In this document: in pieces, positions 1 through 7,429 of the stretch
Numbering within the stretch: position 1 is the first letter of the stretch
Layout of the letters: each line of letters starts with the position of its first letter
From: Deltaproteobacteria bacterium
Lineage (GTDB): Bacteria > Myxococcota_A > UBA796 > SXON01
Length of the DNA stretch: 64,000 nucleotides
Reading direction: 5' to 3'
Assembly (NCBI GenBank): GCA_014191855.1
Contig: BJHF01000022.1
Span: forward strand, 1-64,000
Notes under the pieces: generated by a model
What the model was told of the DNA's origin: nothing
What the model saw: only the letters and a program-made list of their open reading frames with translations
Databases searched by the model: none
Made by a program: the position numbers and the translations under genes

Positions 1-111
1 AGCCCTCCGAAGCTCTCCGACACGGCCACCCAAATCCTCCGCTACCTCGCCGTGCCTCCATCGGTGTTCTGGACGCCGCCAAGAGAGAAAATGGCAGTCA
101 TGCGCCTATGA
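1..111 (+). CDS. Possible 3' end of an upstream gene (partial)
   Basis: Frame 1 is open from the first base to a TGA at 109-111, 36 codons. Its stop overlaps the ATG at 108 in an ATGA arrangement, which is how many neighbouring genes in this window are coupled. The visible peptide has no recognisable motif. It could equally be non-coding leader: an ATG at 91 in this frame gives only MAVMRL, which looks like the broken start of the next gene. Confidence 0.15.
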   Translation, partial: SPPKLSDTATQILRYLAVPPSVFWTPPREKMAVMRL

Positions 112-656
112 ACCCGAGGAATGTGGGGCGTAAGGACTCGATCACACGCAAGCTCGCGAACGAGTTCATCGCGTTGGCCCCCCCTGCGCTGAAGTATGAA
201 GTCGTCGAAATCGGAGCTTTGGCACTATATAATCAAGACCTGGAAGATCACGCAGCGGCGCCGCCGGAGCCGTGGGTTCGATTCCGTCAGCGCGTGGCGC
301 AATCCGAGGGGGTGCTGTTTTTCACGCCCGAGTACAACCGCTCGGTGCCGGCCGCACTGAAAAACGCGATCGACGTGGGCTCACGCCCATACGGAAAAAG
401 CGTATGGGAGGGGAAGCCCGGCGCCATCGTCAGCATCTCGCCGGGCGCGATCGGCGGGTTCGGAGCCAACCACCACCTGCGGCAGTCGATGGTGTTCCTC
501 GGCGTGCCAATCATGGCTGCGCCCGAGGCGTACATCGGAAATGCGCTCGGCCTGTTCGACGGCGACGGCAGACTCAACAACGACTCCACAAGGAACTTCC
601 TCACTACGTTTGGCGCTGCCTACGCACAGTGGGTCGAGGCGAACGGCCGCAAGTAA
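108..656 (+). CDS. NADPH-dependent FMN reductase (flavodoxin-like fold), atypical N-terminus
   Basis: Cytosolic flavoprotein of the NADPH-dependent FMN reductase/chromate-quinone reductase family. The family's central signature is intact: FFTPEYNRSVPAALKNAID around residues 71-89, which contacts the flavin ring, followed by the GKPGAIVSISPGAIGG stretch. Length (182 aa) is close to the family's usual 180-190. The N-terminus is odd: members begin with a beta strand leading into a GSxRxxSxN phosphate loop, whereas here the start reads NVGRKDSITRKLA with the Ser-Leu of the loop missing and no strand before it. An ATG at 91 followed by GCAGTC would give the usual MAV start but hits a stop after six codons, so a small indel may have damaged the first exon-like segment. 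The next gene (ferritin-like) follows 44 bp downstream. Confidence 0.8.
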   Translation: MNPRNVGRKDSITRKLANEFIALAPPALKYEVVEIGALALYNQDLEDHAAAPPEPWVRFRQRVAQSEGVLFFTPEYNRSVPAALKNAIDVGSRPYGKSVWEGKPGAIVSISPGAIGGFGANHHLRQSMVFLGVPIMAAPEAYIGNALGLFDGDGRLNNDSTRNFLTTFGAAYAQWVEANGRK

Positions 657-700
657 CGGCCCGGGGCCTCTGCACCAAACTGCAACCGCAGGAGATGACC

Positions 701-1198
701 ATGGATCTCAATCCGGACCTGGCGTTCGTCAACGCGAAGCTCCCTTCATCCCTCGATCGCCCCGCGGTCATCGCGATGCTCAATCGGATTCTGGAATTAG
801 AGCTCGCGGGTGTGGTGAGGTACACCCACTATGCATTGATGGTCAATGGTTTTGGCCGGATTCCAATCGTAGCTTGGCTCGAAGAGCAGGCGAGTCTTGG
901 GCTTTCCCATGCGCGGGAGGTGGGCGAACTGGTGACGTCGATGGGAGGACATCCCAGCCTCGGCATCGGGCCGCTGCTCGAATCGCAGAAACACGACGTG
1001 GGTGAGATCCTGCGCGAGTCGCTCGCTCACGAGACCGGCTCGCTCGTGGCGTATTACCAGTTGCTGGCGCTCGTGGAGGACCGGGACGTGCGGCTGGAGG
1101 ACTTCGCGAGGGCGTCGATCTGCGAGGAGCTCACCCACCGCGATCAGGTGGACAAGATGCTTCGCAGGCCCGGCTCCAGCGAACCCTTCGTGGGCTGA
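701..1198 (+). CDS. Ferritin-like / bacterioferritin-type diiron protein
   Basis: A 165-residue four-helix-bundle protein of the ferritin-like superfamily, closest in pattern to bacterioferritin, with a probable role in iron handling or oxidative stress. Helix motifs seen in order: LELAGVVRYTHYALM (Glu34), EEQASLGLSHAREVGELV (His70), LRESLAHETGSLVAYYQLL (Glu111) and CEELTHRDQVDKML (Glu143, His146). By my alignment the carboxylate expected three residues before His70 is Gly67, so a complete diiron centre is not certain. I chose the ATG at 701 because AGGAG at 690-694 is well spaced for it; an ATG at 695 is directly against that site. It follows the FMN reductase on the same strand, and the pair may be co-transcribed. 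Confidence 0.82.
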   Translation: MDLNPDLAFVNAKLPSSLDRPAVIAMLNRILELELAGVVRYTHYALMVNGFGRIPIVAWLEEQASLGLSHAREVGELVTSMGGHPSLGIGPLLESQKHDVGEILRESLAHETGSLVAYYQLLALVEDRDVRLEDFARASICEELTHRDQVDKMLRRPGSSEPFVG

Positions 1199-1485
1199 CG
1201 GGTGCCGCTCCCGACAGCGTGCGGCGGCGCAGGCGAACGTTAGCACCATCGCGACAGCTACGTGTGGTCACGTCGCAGCCGCCCCGTGGCGCCAGCCGAG
1301 CGGCGCCTGATCGGCACCCGCGGTGCGAGGCGATCCCCACTTGGCCCCGTTACCGGGCCTGCTGCACCGCCCACACGATCGTCCTGACCCCCTCCCCCCG
1401 CTCTTTGTAGCCGAACCCGCCCACACCCCACGGTGGCGTGGCGATCGCCCCCGCTTTTGGCTAACGTCAGGCCCCAGGTGGCCCC

Positions 1486-3084
1486 ATGAAGATCGCGCTC
1501 ATCAACCCCACGCCGATGGACCACTACAGCCCGTGCATCCGCACGTTGTCGTCGTACCTGCGTGCGCACGGGCACCAGACGAAGCTGATCTTCTTGCCGG
1601 CCGACACCTACGGCAACCGGTTCAAGTCGAGCTGGCGCGGGGACACGTGGTCGCACCTTATGCAGCTTCCGGACACGATGATCGCCGATCTCGTGGAGCT
1701 GGTGCGGGACTGCGATGTGGTGGGGATGTCGTTCTTGACCACGATGTTCGACGTGGCGGTGCAGGCCAGCCGCGCCATCCAGAAGGCGTACCCGCAGAAG
1801 ACCGTGCTCTGGGGCGGCTTTCACCCGACCACGATGCCGCAGCAGGGGCTTGAGTTCGTGGACATCGTTCACGTGGGCGAGGGGGAGCACAGCTTCCTGG
1901 AGCTCGTGGAGCGGATGGAGGACGGGAAAGACTACTTCGACGTGCGGAACTTCTGGTTCAAGAAGAAGAACGGCAAGGTCGTGGGCAACCCGCACCGGCC
2001 GCTCATCCAAGACCTCGACTCGATGCCGTACCAGGACTTCGACTTCACCGACGACTGGACCTACGACGAGAAGAACCAGCACCTGATCCGGCTGGACTGG
2101 GAGTTCTACCGCAAGATCATCCCGACATACCCGGACCGCGCCGGCGAGCTGCGCCCCGCCTACAAGACGATGATCACCCGCGGGTGCCCCCACAAGTGCA
2201 GCTACTGCGGCGTCGCGTTCAATCACGATCTCTACAAGGGGCAGAGCTACCTGCGCCGCCGCTCGGTGGAGCACATGGTGGGCGAGATCAAGGAGGTGAC
2301 CCGCAAGCACCCCGAGATCGGCATCATCCACTTCCAGGACGACGTGTTCTTCAGCACCTCCACTGAGGAGATCCAGAAGTTCTCGACGGTGTGGCAGCGC
2401 GAGATCGGCCTGCCGTTCCGCGCCCAGTGCTCGCCGACGACCATCAACGAGGAGAAGTACAAAGCGTTGATCGACGCCGGGTTGTGCTTCACGGAGCTCG
2501 GGATCCAAACGGGATCGACCGAGACGATGAAGATGTACAAGCGCGGCATGACCAACGAGCAATTGCTCAAGGCCGTGAACATCATCAGCAAGTACAAGGA
2601 CTATATCCAGGTACCCGACTACCACATGATCCTGGACAACCCGTGGGAAACCACGGAGGATGTGATGAAGGGGCTGCGGTTGTTGTGGACGCTGCCACCT
2701 CCGTATAACCTTCTTCCTTCCTCGCTCATCCCGTACCCGGGCACCGAGTTCTACCACAAGAGCATCGAGGACGGCTTCGTAACGGACGAGTACAACCAGG
2801 TGTACCGCCGTGGTTTCCACAGCCCGAACGGCAACTACCTGAACTTCCTGTTCTTCTTGACCCTGTTCAACAACCTGCCCAAGGAGCTGGTGCAGTTCCT
2901 CGCGACCGACCGCTTCGTGCGCTCGTTCAACCAGCGCAAGTACGACTGGTTCTGGGGAAAGGCCTACCAGTACGGGGAGTACGTGCGGCAGGCGCAGAAG
3001 TTGTCGACGTTCGCCGTTCGTGGCAAGCTTTTCGAGATCAAGAGCATGCGCGAGCTCAAGCGCGTAGCCAACCAGATCAAGTAG
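1486..3084 (+). CDS. B12-binding-domain radical SAM protein
   Basis: A 532-residue radical SAM enzyme with an N-terminal cobalamin-binding-type Rossmann domain (about residues 1-150, MKIALINPTP start, GMSFLTTMFD, VLWGGFHPT) and a radical SAM barrel. The [4Fe-4S] cluster motif CX3CX2C is at Cys234, Cys238 and Cys241 within ITRGCPHKCSYCG. No DxHxxG motif is visible in the B12 domain, as is common in this class. The family includes methyltransferases, cyclases and hopanoid/lipid-modifying enzymes, so substrate cannot be assigned. The gene stands alone: about 290 bp of upstream sequence holds no gene, and the next gene is convergent. The C-terminal 150 residues are rich in aromatic residues. Confidence 0.88.
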   Translation: MKIALINPTPMDHYSPCIRTLSSYLRAHGHQTKLIFLPADTYGNRFKSSWRGDTWSHLMQLPDTMIADLVELVRDCDVVGMSFLTTMFDVAVQASRAIQKAYPQKTVLWGGFHPTTMPQQGLEFVDIVHVGEGEHSFLELVERMEDGKDYFDVRNFWFKKKNGKVVGNPHRPLIQDLDSMPYQDFDFTDDWTYDEKNQHLIRLDWEFYRKIIPTYPDRAGELRPAYKTMITRGCPHKCSYCGVAFNHDLYKGQSYLRRRSVEHMVGEIKEVTRKHPEIGIIHFQDDVFFSTSTEEIQKFSTVWQREIGLPFRAQCSPTTINEEKYKALIDAGLCFTELGIQTGSTETMKMYKRGMTNEQLLKAVNIISKYKDYIQVPDYHMILDNPWETTEDVMKGLRLLWTLPPPYNLLPSSLIPYPGTEFYHKSIEDGFVTDEYNQVYRRGFHSPNGNYLNFLFFLTLFNNLPKELVQFLATDRFVRSFNQRKYDWFWGKAYQYGEYVRQAQKLSTFAVRGKLFEIKSMRELKRVANQIK

Positions 3085-3106
3085 ACCGGCAGCAAGCCGC
3101 CGGCGG

Positions 3107-4414
3107 TTACCCGAATTCGAGCGATTGCCGCGCCGGAACGGTGAGGTTGAGGTTCACGACGAGCTGGCCCGGTGGGGCGGCGACGGCGTGCCCCGTGAGC
3201 TGCACGGTGACGCCAGAGGGCAGCCGAATCCAGAGGGACAGCGCGGCGCCGGCCGGAGGCGCGGTGGGGGACGGAACCGCGAGCCGCCCCGCCAGCACCG
3301 CTGGGCGGAAAGCGACCCAAGCGGCCGAGTCGGCGAAGCTGACGCTGACCATCGCGCGATCCACGTACACGGTCGGCGCGGTGGCGCGCGACGGAGACGT
3401 CGGAGCAACCTTGGAAAACTCTGCCGTTTCGGCGACCCGGCGGGGAAGGCTGACGGCCGGCGGCGCCGGCGGCGGGGCGGTGGGCGGCGCGGCCTCGGAC
3501 GGCGACTCGCCGACGGGCTCGGCTGGCGTGGCCGGCGGCGAGGGCGAGGGCGAGAGCCAAGGCGCGGGCGCCGACGCAGCGGCGGTCGGAACAACCGGGG
3601 GCGACGAGGGCGAGAGCCAGGGCGGGGGCGCGGTCGCAGCGGCGGTCGGAACAACCGGAGGCGACGAGGGCGAGGGCGAGAGCCAGGGCGGGGGCGCGGT
3701 CGTCGACTCGGACAGAGGGGCCGGGGCGGCGGGGACCGCGGCGGCGGGGACCGGGGCGGGCGCAAATGTGCGCGCCGAAGCGACCGCCGGGGCACCGGAT
3801 GGACGCAGCGCTGCGGCGATCTGATCCCGGGCGCGGTTCCCTGGCGCGGCGGTGGAGGACACCGAGCTTGCGGTGGAACGGGCGACCGAACCCGACAGCG
3901 AGGCGCGGAAAGCTCCGCTAGCCACGGACTTGCCGCCGATGCGATCCTCGTGGTCGGGCCACATCTTCGCGTTCTTCGCGAGCCGCTTGGCGCGCTCCAC
4001 CCTCCCCTTCTTGCGCTCCTCCTCGGCCTGGAGCGCGAGCCGACGCTCGGCTTCCGTGGAGCCCGCCATCGTGGTTGCGGCGAGCCAACTGTCGGTGGGC
4101 GGCTTGTTGGAGTAGGAGAACGCCCGGGTACCGCTCTCCACCCCCAGCCGCCAGATCTCGAAGACTTCGGCGTCCTCCCGCGAAATGCTGAGGATCGCGC
4201 CGGTCCACGTGGTCACTGTCGCGTTCGCGTCCTTCTGCCCGCCCATGATGCGCATGGTGCCCATCGCCGTTTCGTCGAGGCCGGGGAGCTCCATGCGCCA
4301 CTGCACCTCGTCGCCCGGCTCCATACGCCCGTCGGCTTCGAAGCCGAGGGTTTGCCCCTGGATCCGCCGCGCGGTGCCGAATACCAGGCCCCCCGGTGTT
4401 TGCACCGAGAGCAT
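3107..4414 (-). CDS. PilZ-like two-domain protein with proline-rich linker
   Basis: A 435-residue cytosolic protein. Residues 1 to about 95 resemble a PilZ beta-barrel half (GDEVQWRMELPG, ILSISREDAEVFEIW) and the last 90 residues resemble another (VSVSFADSAAWVAF, LWIRLPSGVTVQLTG), in the style of the myxobacterial PilZ-like family. The usual c-di-GMP motif RxxxR/DxSxxG is not convincing in either, so ligand binding is doubtful. Between them lie a charged helix (EEERKKGRVERAKRLAKNAK) and a long Ala/Pro/Ser linker carrying PPWLSPS repeats encoded by 60-bp tandem DNA repeats. I prefer the ATG at 4414, which has GGGAG nine bases upstream, over the ATG at 4444. It is divergent from the TetR gene and could be controlled from the same short intergenic region. 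Confidence 0.6.
   Translation of the reverse strand: MLSVQTPGGLVFGTARRIQGQTLGFEADGRMEPGDEVQWRMELPGLDETAMGTMRIMGGQKDANATVTTWTGAILSISREDAEVFEIWRLGVESGTRAFSYSNKPPTDSWLAATTMAGSTEAERRLALQAEEERKKGRVERAKRLAKNAKMWPDHEDRIGGKSVASGAFRASLSGSVARSTASSVSSTAAPGNRARDQIAAALRPSGAPAVASARTFAPAPVPAAAVPAAPAPLSESTTAPPPWLSPSPSSPPVVPTAAATAPPPWLSPSSPPVVPTAAASAPAPWLSPSPSPPATPAEPVGESPSEAAPPTAPPPAPPAVSLPRRVAETAEFSKVAPTSPSRATAPTVYVDRAMVSVSFADSAAWVAFRPAVLAGRLAVPSPTAPPAGAALSLWIRLPSGVTVQLTGHAVAAPPGQLVVNLNLTVPARQSLEFG
3541..3702. repeat. 60-bp tandem repeat inside the PilZ-like gene
   Basis: Two near-identical 60-bp copies (3541-3600 and 3601-3660) and a third partial copy (3661-3702). Each encodes, on the minus strand, a 20-residue Pro/Ala/Ser unit containing PPWLSPS and VVPTAAA. 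Copies differ by a few substitutions and a 6-bp GAGGGC insertion, as expected for recent in-frame expansion. Confidence 0.8.
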
Positions 4415-4517
4415 GGCGAGAATCTCCCGGGGGAAGGCGGCCATGCTGCAAGCCTACATCGGGAGGCGCCGCGAGGGAACGCCGCAGCCGGAGAATCTTT
4501 GATATGAGGGCCCAGCG

Positions 4518-5120
4518 ATGACCCGTCACCTGCCCGAGACCGAGCGCCGCGCCCAGATCCTCCGGGCCGCCCGAGCGATCTTCGTGGAGCGCGGGTACCT
4601 CTCCGCGCGGGTGGAGGATGTGGCGGGGCGCGCCGGCCTGTCGAAGGGCGCGGTCTACTTCTACTTCGAGAGCAAGCGCGAGATCTTTGACGCGCTGGTA
4701 GAGGAAGAGCTCGCGGTTACGCGCTCGTTCCTCGCCGAAGCGGAGCGGGACGAGCGCCCGGCGGCCATCAAGCTCATCGATCTCGGTCGGAAGTACCTCG
4801 ATTACTTCGCGGGATTGAAGACACCGCCGCGCTTCTTCCTGCTCATGTCGGAGCTCGCGATCCGCGATGAGGACGTGCGCAAACAGGTGAACGCCGTGCA
4901 CGAGGAATTCGTGAGCGCCACCGAGAAGGTGATCGCACAAGGCATCGCCGAAGGCGCGTTCCGCCCCTACGACGCACGCGCGGTGGCCCTGTTTCTCAAG
5001 GCGTTCATCGACGGACTGGCGGGCCAGAGCGCCGTGGGCATGCGGCCCGACTCGGAGCGGCTGGGCACCGATGGGCTGCGGGTGCTGCTCCAGGGCCTGT
5101 TGAACACGGATCCGCGATGA
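4518..5120 (+). CDS. TetR/AcrR-family transcriptional regulator
   Basis: A 200-residue TetR-family repressor. The N-terminal helix-turn-helix is clear: RRAQILRAARAIFVERGY, VEDVAGRAGLSKGAVYFYF and SKREIFDALVE occupy residues 10-60. The C-terminal ligand/dimer domain is family-variable (residues 65-200), so the inducer is unknown. It overlaps the next gene by ATGA and heads a three-gene operon with a small membrane protein and a beta-propeller protein. The divergent PilZ-like gene starts about 100 bp upstream, a typical place for an autoregulated TetR operator, although no clear palindrome is visible there. Confidence 0.92.
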   Translation: MTRHLPETERRAQILRAARAIFVERGYLSARVEDVAGRAGLSKGAVYFYFESKREIFDALVEEELAVTRSFLAEAERDERPAAIKLIDLGRKYLDYFAGLKTPPRFFLLMSELAIRDEDVRKQVNAVHEEFVSATEKVIAQGIAEGAFRPYDARAVALFLKAFIDGLAGQSAVGMRPDSERLGTDGLRVLLQGLLNTDPR

Positions 5121-5524
5121 CGGCAGAAGCGCTCGTTTCGCGCTACCGGCTCTACGCGCGCCTCCGGTGGGTCGGCGTCGGATTGTTCTGCTGCGCCTTG
5201 CCGATTCCCCTGCTGGTCGTGGCGGCCGCGACGATGTTCGATGGCCGTTGGGGGTGGTTGTTCCCCGCGATGGGCACGCTGGGGCTGTCGTTGGGGGCGT
5301 TCGGCACCGCGAACGACACGGCGCTGTGGTCGCTTCGCCAGGCCGCGCGCTTGGGCGCACTCCCGACGGATGCGGCCTCGGAGCTGCGACACGAGCTATC
5401 CGCGCGGCCGGAGCGGCTGGAGGCGCTGCACGATTCGCCGAAAGCTTCCTGGCTCATCCCGATCTTCGCGGCGTCGCTGATCGGCTGGATGGGCATGCGG
5501 GTGTGGGGCGCGTGGGCCGCATGA
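5117..5524 (+). CDS. Small membrane protein of unknown function
   Basis: A 135-residue protein I do not recognise. It has hydrophobic segments at about residues 18-40 (VGVGLFCCALPIPLLVVAAATMF), 45-65 (GWLFPAMGTLGLSLGAFG) and 112-130 (WLIPIFAASLIGWMGMRVW), so two or three membrane helices, with a charged middle stretch between. It overlaps the upstream TetR gene and the downstream propeller gene by four bases each, so it is translated with them. No catalytic motif is visible. Confidence 0.65.
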   Translation: MTAEALVSRYRLYARLRWVGVGLFCCALPIPLLVVAAATMFDGRWGWLFPAMGTLGLSLGAFGTANDTALWSLRQAARLGALPTDAASELRHELSARPERLEALHDSPKASWLIPIFAASLIGWMGMRVWGAWAA

Positions 5525-6702
5525 GCCGCCTTGCGTGGGTGACGGGAGACCGACAGATCGCAACCGCAAATGCCGATGGAACGGACGCGCGGCTGCTCAC
5601 CACCCCGTTTCCCCGTGGCTTCGGGAGCTGGAACCAGCTCGCGCGATCGCAGCTCACCTGGTCGTGGCCCACGTGGTCGCCGGATGGCGCCTGGGTGGCG
5701 GGCTTCGCGGTTGAATCGAGCGACGAGCGCGCGGGGCCCGTGCAGGTGATCGCCCAGAGCGTTGACGGCGCCGAGGAGGTGCAGTGGTTCGAATCGGCCG
5801 GCTCCATGCCGATCTACATGCAGTGGCACCCGGACGGCTCGGCGCTGGCCGTGCTGTCGCAGCGCGGAAAGGAGCTCAACCTCTCGGTGGTATCGAGCGG
5901 GCGCCTGGGCGTGGCCCGCCCAGTTGAAGCCGGCGTCCCGTTGTTCTTTTCGTGGACACCGAACGGGGCGCGGATGCTCGTGCATGCGAGCGATGGGTCG
6001 GGATCGCAGGGGCGCCTCGTGCTGCGAGATCCGCTGGGCTCCGCAGAAGACGTCGTTTACGACCTGCGGCCCGGCAGCTTCTGCGCGCCAGTGTTCGTGG
6101 GGTCGGAGGCGATCTGGTGCACGCCGGACGACGGCGGTAGCCTGGTGTATGCGAGCAATGCCCAGGGCACGCGGGGTCGGCCGCTCGTGAACCGCAAAGG
6201 ACTGCTCGCGCTCGTGCCCGCGCCCAACGGAGCCCGGCTCCTCGCCGTATCGAGCGCGACCAAGGGCGAAGGCTCGCCGTATCATGGGATCGACCTGGTG
6301 GATCTTGCGGACGGTTCGCTGCGCTGCCTTACCCGGATGGAGTGCCTCGCGTTCTTCTGGTCCCCTACCGGCGACTGGTTGCTCGTGGCCCAGGTGGTCT
6401 CCGAGGAGAATTGCCTGCGGTGGTGGAAGGTGCCGATCGACGGCAGCCCCCCGATCGACGTCGGGACCTTCTGGCCCACGCGGGACGTCGTCTTCTACCT
6501 TCACTTCTTCGACCAATACACGTCGAGCCATCCGCTTGTGTCGGCGAACGGGCAACACATTGTGTTCGCAGGGTACCCCGCCGGCGGTGGGCAAGCCGAC
6601 CTGTCGCGCCCGCCGAGGGTCTACCTCAAGGATGTGGACCAGCCCGACGCCCCGGCCCTCGAAGTGGACGGTGGGTCGTTTGCCGTATTCAGCAGCATCT
6701 GA
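5521..6702 (+). CDS. TolB/WD40-like beta-propeller protein
   Basis: A 393-residue protein built of repeated PD40/WD40-like blades: WSPDGAWVAGF, WHPDGSALAVLSQRG, WTPNGARMLVHAS, PAPNGARLLAVSS, WSPTGDWLLVAQ and SANGQHIVFAGYP recur at about 50-70 residue spacing. No signal peptide is present, so it is likely cytosolic, unlike TolB itself. The ATG at 5521 overlaps the stop of the membrane protein gene (ATGA), which fixes the start. Role is unknown. As third gene of the TetR operon it may sense or bind a partner of the membrane protein. Confidence 0.7.
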   Translation: MSRLAWVTGDRQIATANADGTDARLLTTPFPRGFGSWNQLARSQLTWSWPTWSPDGAWVAGFAVESSDERAGPVQVIAQSVDGAEEVQWFESAGSMPIYMQWHPDGSALAVLSQRGKELNLSVVSSGRLGVARPVEAGVPLFFSWTPNGARMLVHASDGSGSQGRLVLRDPLGSAEDVVYDLRPGSFCAPVFVGSEAIWCTPDDGGSLVYASNAQGTRGRPLVNRKGLLALVPAPNGARLLAVSSATKGEGSPYHGIDLVDLADGSLRCLTRMECLAFFWSPTGDWLLVAQVVSEENCLRWWKVPIDGSPPIDVGTFWPTRDVVFYLHFFDQYTSSHPLVSANGQHIVFAGYPAGGGQADLSRPPRVYLKDVDQPDAPALEVDGGSFAVFSSI

Positions 6703-6716
6703 GGTGCCTTGGCAGG

Positions 6717-6746
6717 GGTGATACACGGTGATACATGGTGATGCAC
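6717..6746. repeat. Three 10-bp tandem repeats (GGTGATACAY)
   Basis: Three consecutive 10-bp units, GGTGATACAC, GGTGATACAT and GGTGATGCAC, fill 6717-6746 directly upstream of a perfect 12-bp palindrome and the gene at 6775. The 10-bp period places each unit on the same face of the helix, which suits cooperative protein binding. Confidence 0.6.
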
Positions 6747-6748
6747 GC

Positions 6749-6760
6749 TTGACGCGTCAA
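6749..6760. promoter_or_regulatory. Perfect palindrome, candidate operator
   Basis: TTGACGCGTCAA is a perfect 12-bp palindrome ending 14 bp before the start codon of the gene at 6775. It lies between the three 10-bp repeats and the ribosome binding site GGAG (6766-6769). A repressor bound here would block transcription or initiation. No partner regulator can be named. Confidence 0.4.
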
Positions 6761-6774
6761 CCTGTGGAGTGATC

Positions 6775-7398
6775 ATGTCCGTCCTCGACACCCTGGTCTC
6801 CCGTCTCGGCCGACCGGCCGGCAAAGCGCTGGATCCCACGATCCGGGACATCGTTCAGTCGGTGCTGAAGGAGCACGGGTACGCGAGCCCGGCCGAGGTG
6901 CAGGCGCTTCGCGACGAGGTGCGCGACATGCGCGCGCGGGTAGACGGCATGGCATCCCGCCTCGACGCCGTCGTGAAGCAGGCCGACGCGGCCCGGGCGG
7001 AAGCCGGCGCCGCCAAGGAAGCCGCGAAGGAAGCGAAGAACGCAGCTCCCCCGGCGGCGGACACCGCTGCGCTCAGCGCGCGGATCGCGGAGCTGGAGGC
7101 GGCGTTGGCGGCGCTCGCCCAGAAGCCCGCGCAACTGGCCCCGGCCGCCGCCCCTGCGCCGCTCACCGCGGAGCCGCGCGGCCACTGCAAGGTGGATGGC
7201 TGCGGGGCCGACGTTCGCAGCAAGGGCTTCTGCTCGCCGCACTACCAGCAGTGGCGCCGTGGCACGCTGCCCGGCTTTGTTGGCCTCGACGGTCATGTCT
7301 CGGCCGGAGGAAAAGAGCTTCGCGTGGCTGCGTCCCTCGCCGGAGGCGTCGCCGAGCTGCGCGATGGGAAGCTATTTGTGGACGGCAACGCCGTCTGA
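6775..7398 (+). CDS. Coiled-coil protein with C-terminal zinc-ribbon-like Cys motif
   Basis: A 207-residue protein I do not recognise as a whole. Residues 1-40 form a helical head (LDTLVSRLGRPAGKALDPTI), residues 40-120 are Ala/Glu/Lys-rich heptads typical of a coiled coil, then an Ala/Pro hinge. At about residues 139-165 is a CX4CX9CX2H-type motif (HCKVDGCGADVRSKGFCSPHY) followed by QQWRRG. The motif is of the kind found as small zinc-binding DNA-binding modules in phage and homing-endonuclease-associated proteins. The start at 6775 is set by GGAG at 6766-6769; a GTG two codons earlier overlaps that site. Dimeric nucleic-acid binding is a reasonable guess but is only inference. Confidence 0.6.
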   Translation: MSVLDTLVSRLGRPAGKALDPTIRDIVQSVLKEHGYASPAEVQALRDEVRDMRARVDGMASRLDAVVKQADAARAEAGAAKEAAKEAKNAAPPAADTAALSARIAELEAALAALAQKPAQLAPAAAPAPLTAEPRGHCKVDGCGADVRSKGFCSPHYQQWRRGTLPGFVGLDGHVSAGGKELRVAASLAGGVAELRDGKLFVDGNAV

Positions 7399-7407
7399 GT
7401 CGCCGGG

Positions 7408-7425
7408 CGCGGCAGCTTTGCCGCG
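7408..7425. terminator. Hairpin between convergent genes
   Basis: CGCGGCA (7408-7414) and TGCCGCG (7419-7425) form a perfect 7-bp stem with a GCTT loop in the 31-bp gap between two convergent genes. There is no T-tract on either side, so it is terminator-like by position and structure only. Confidence 0.45.
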
Positions 7426-7429
7426 AGGG

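Noticed and set aside
1199-1485. Intergenic stretch before the radical SAM gene
   Set aside because: Read on both strands; C-rich tracts occur but no gene, tRNA, hairpin with T-tract or promoter consensus could be supported.
1258-2820. A 520-codon open frame on the minus strand opposite the radical SAM gene
   Set aside because: It has no start or domain motif, is rich in Arg/His/Val expected from antisense GC-skewed codons, and the plus-strand gene carries a complete CX3CX2C enzyme.
3125-4507. A 460-codon Arg/Gly-rich plus-strand frame opposite the PilZ-like gene
   Set aside because: Low-complexity composition mirrors the Pro-rich repeat on the other strand; the opposite frame has a good start and PilZ-like ends.
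5152-6726. A 524-codon minus-strand frame opposite the TetR operon
   Set aside because: The plus-strand genes show coupled ATGA overlaps and repeated blade motifs, while this frame has no motif.
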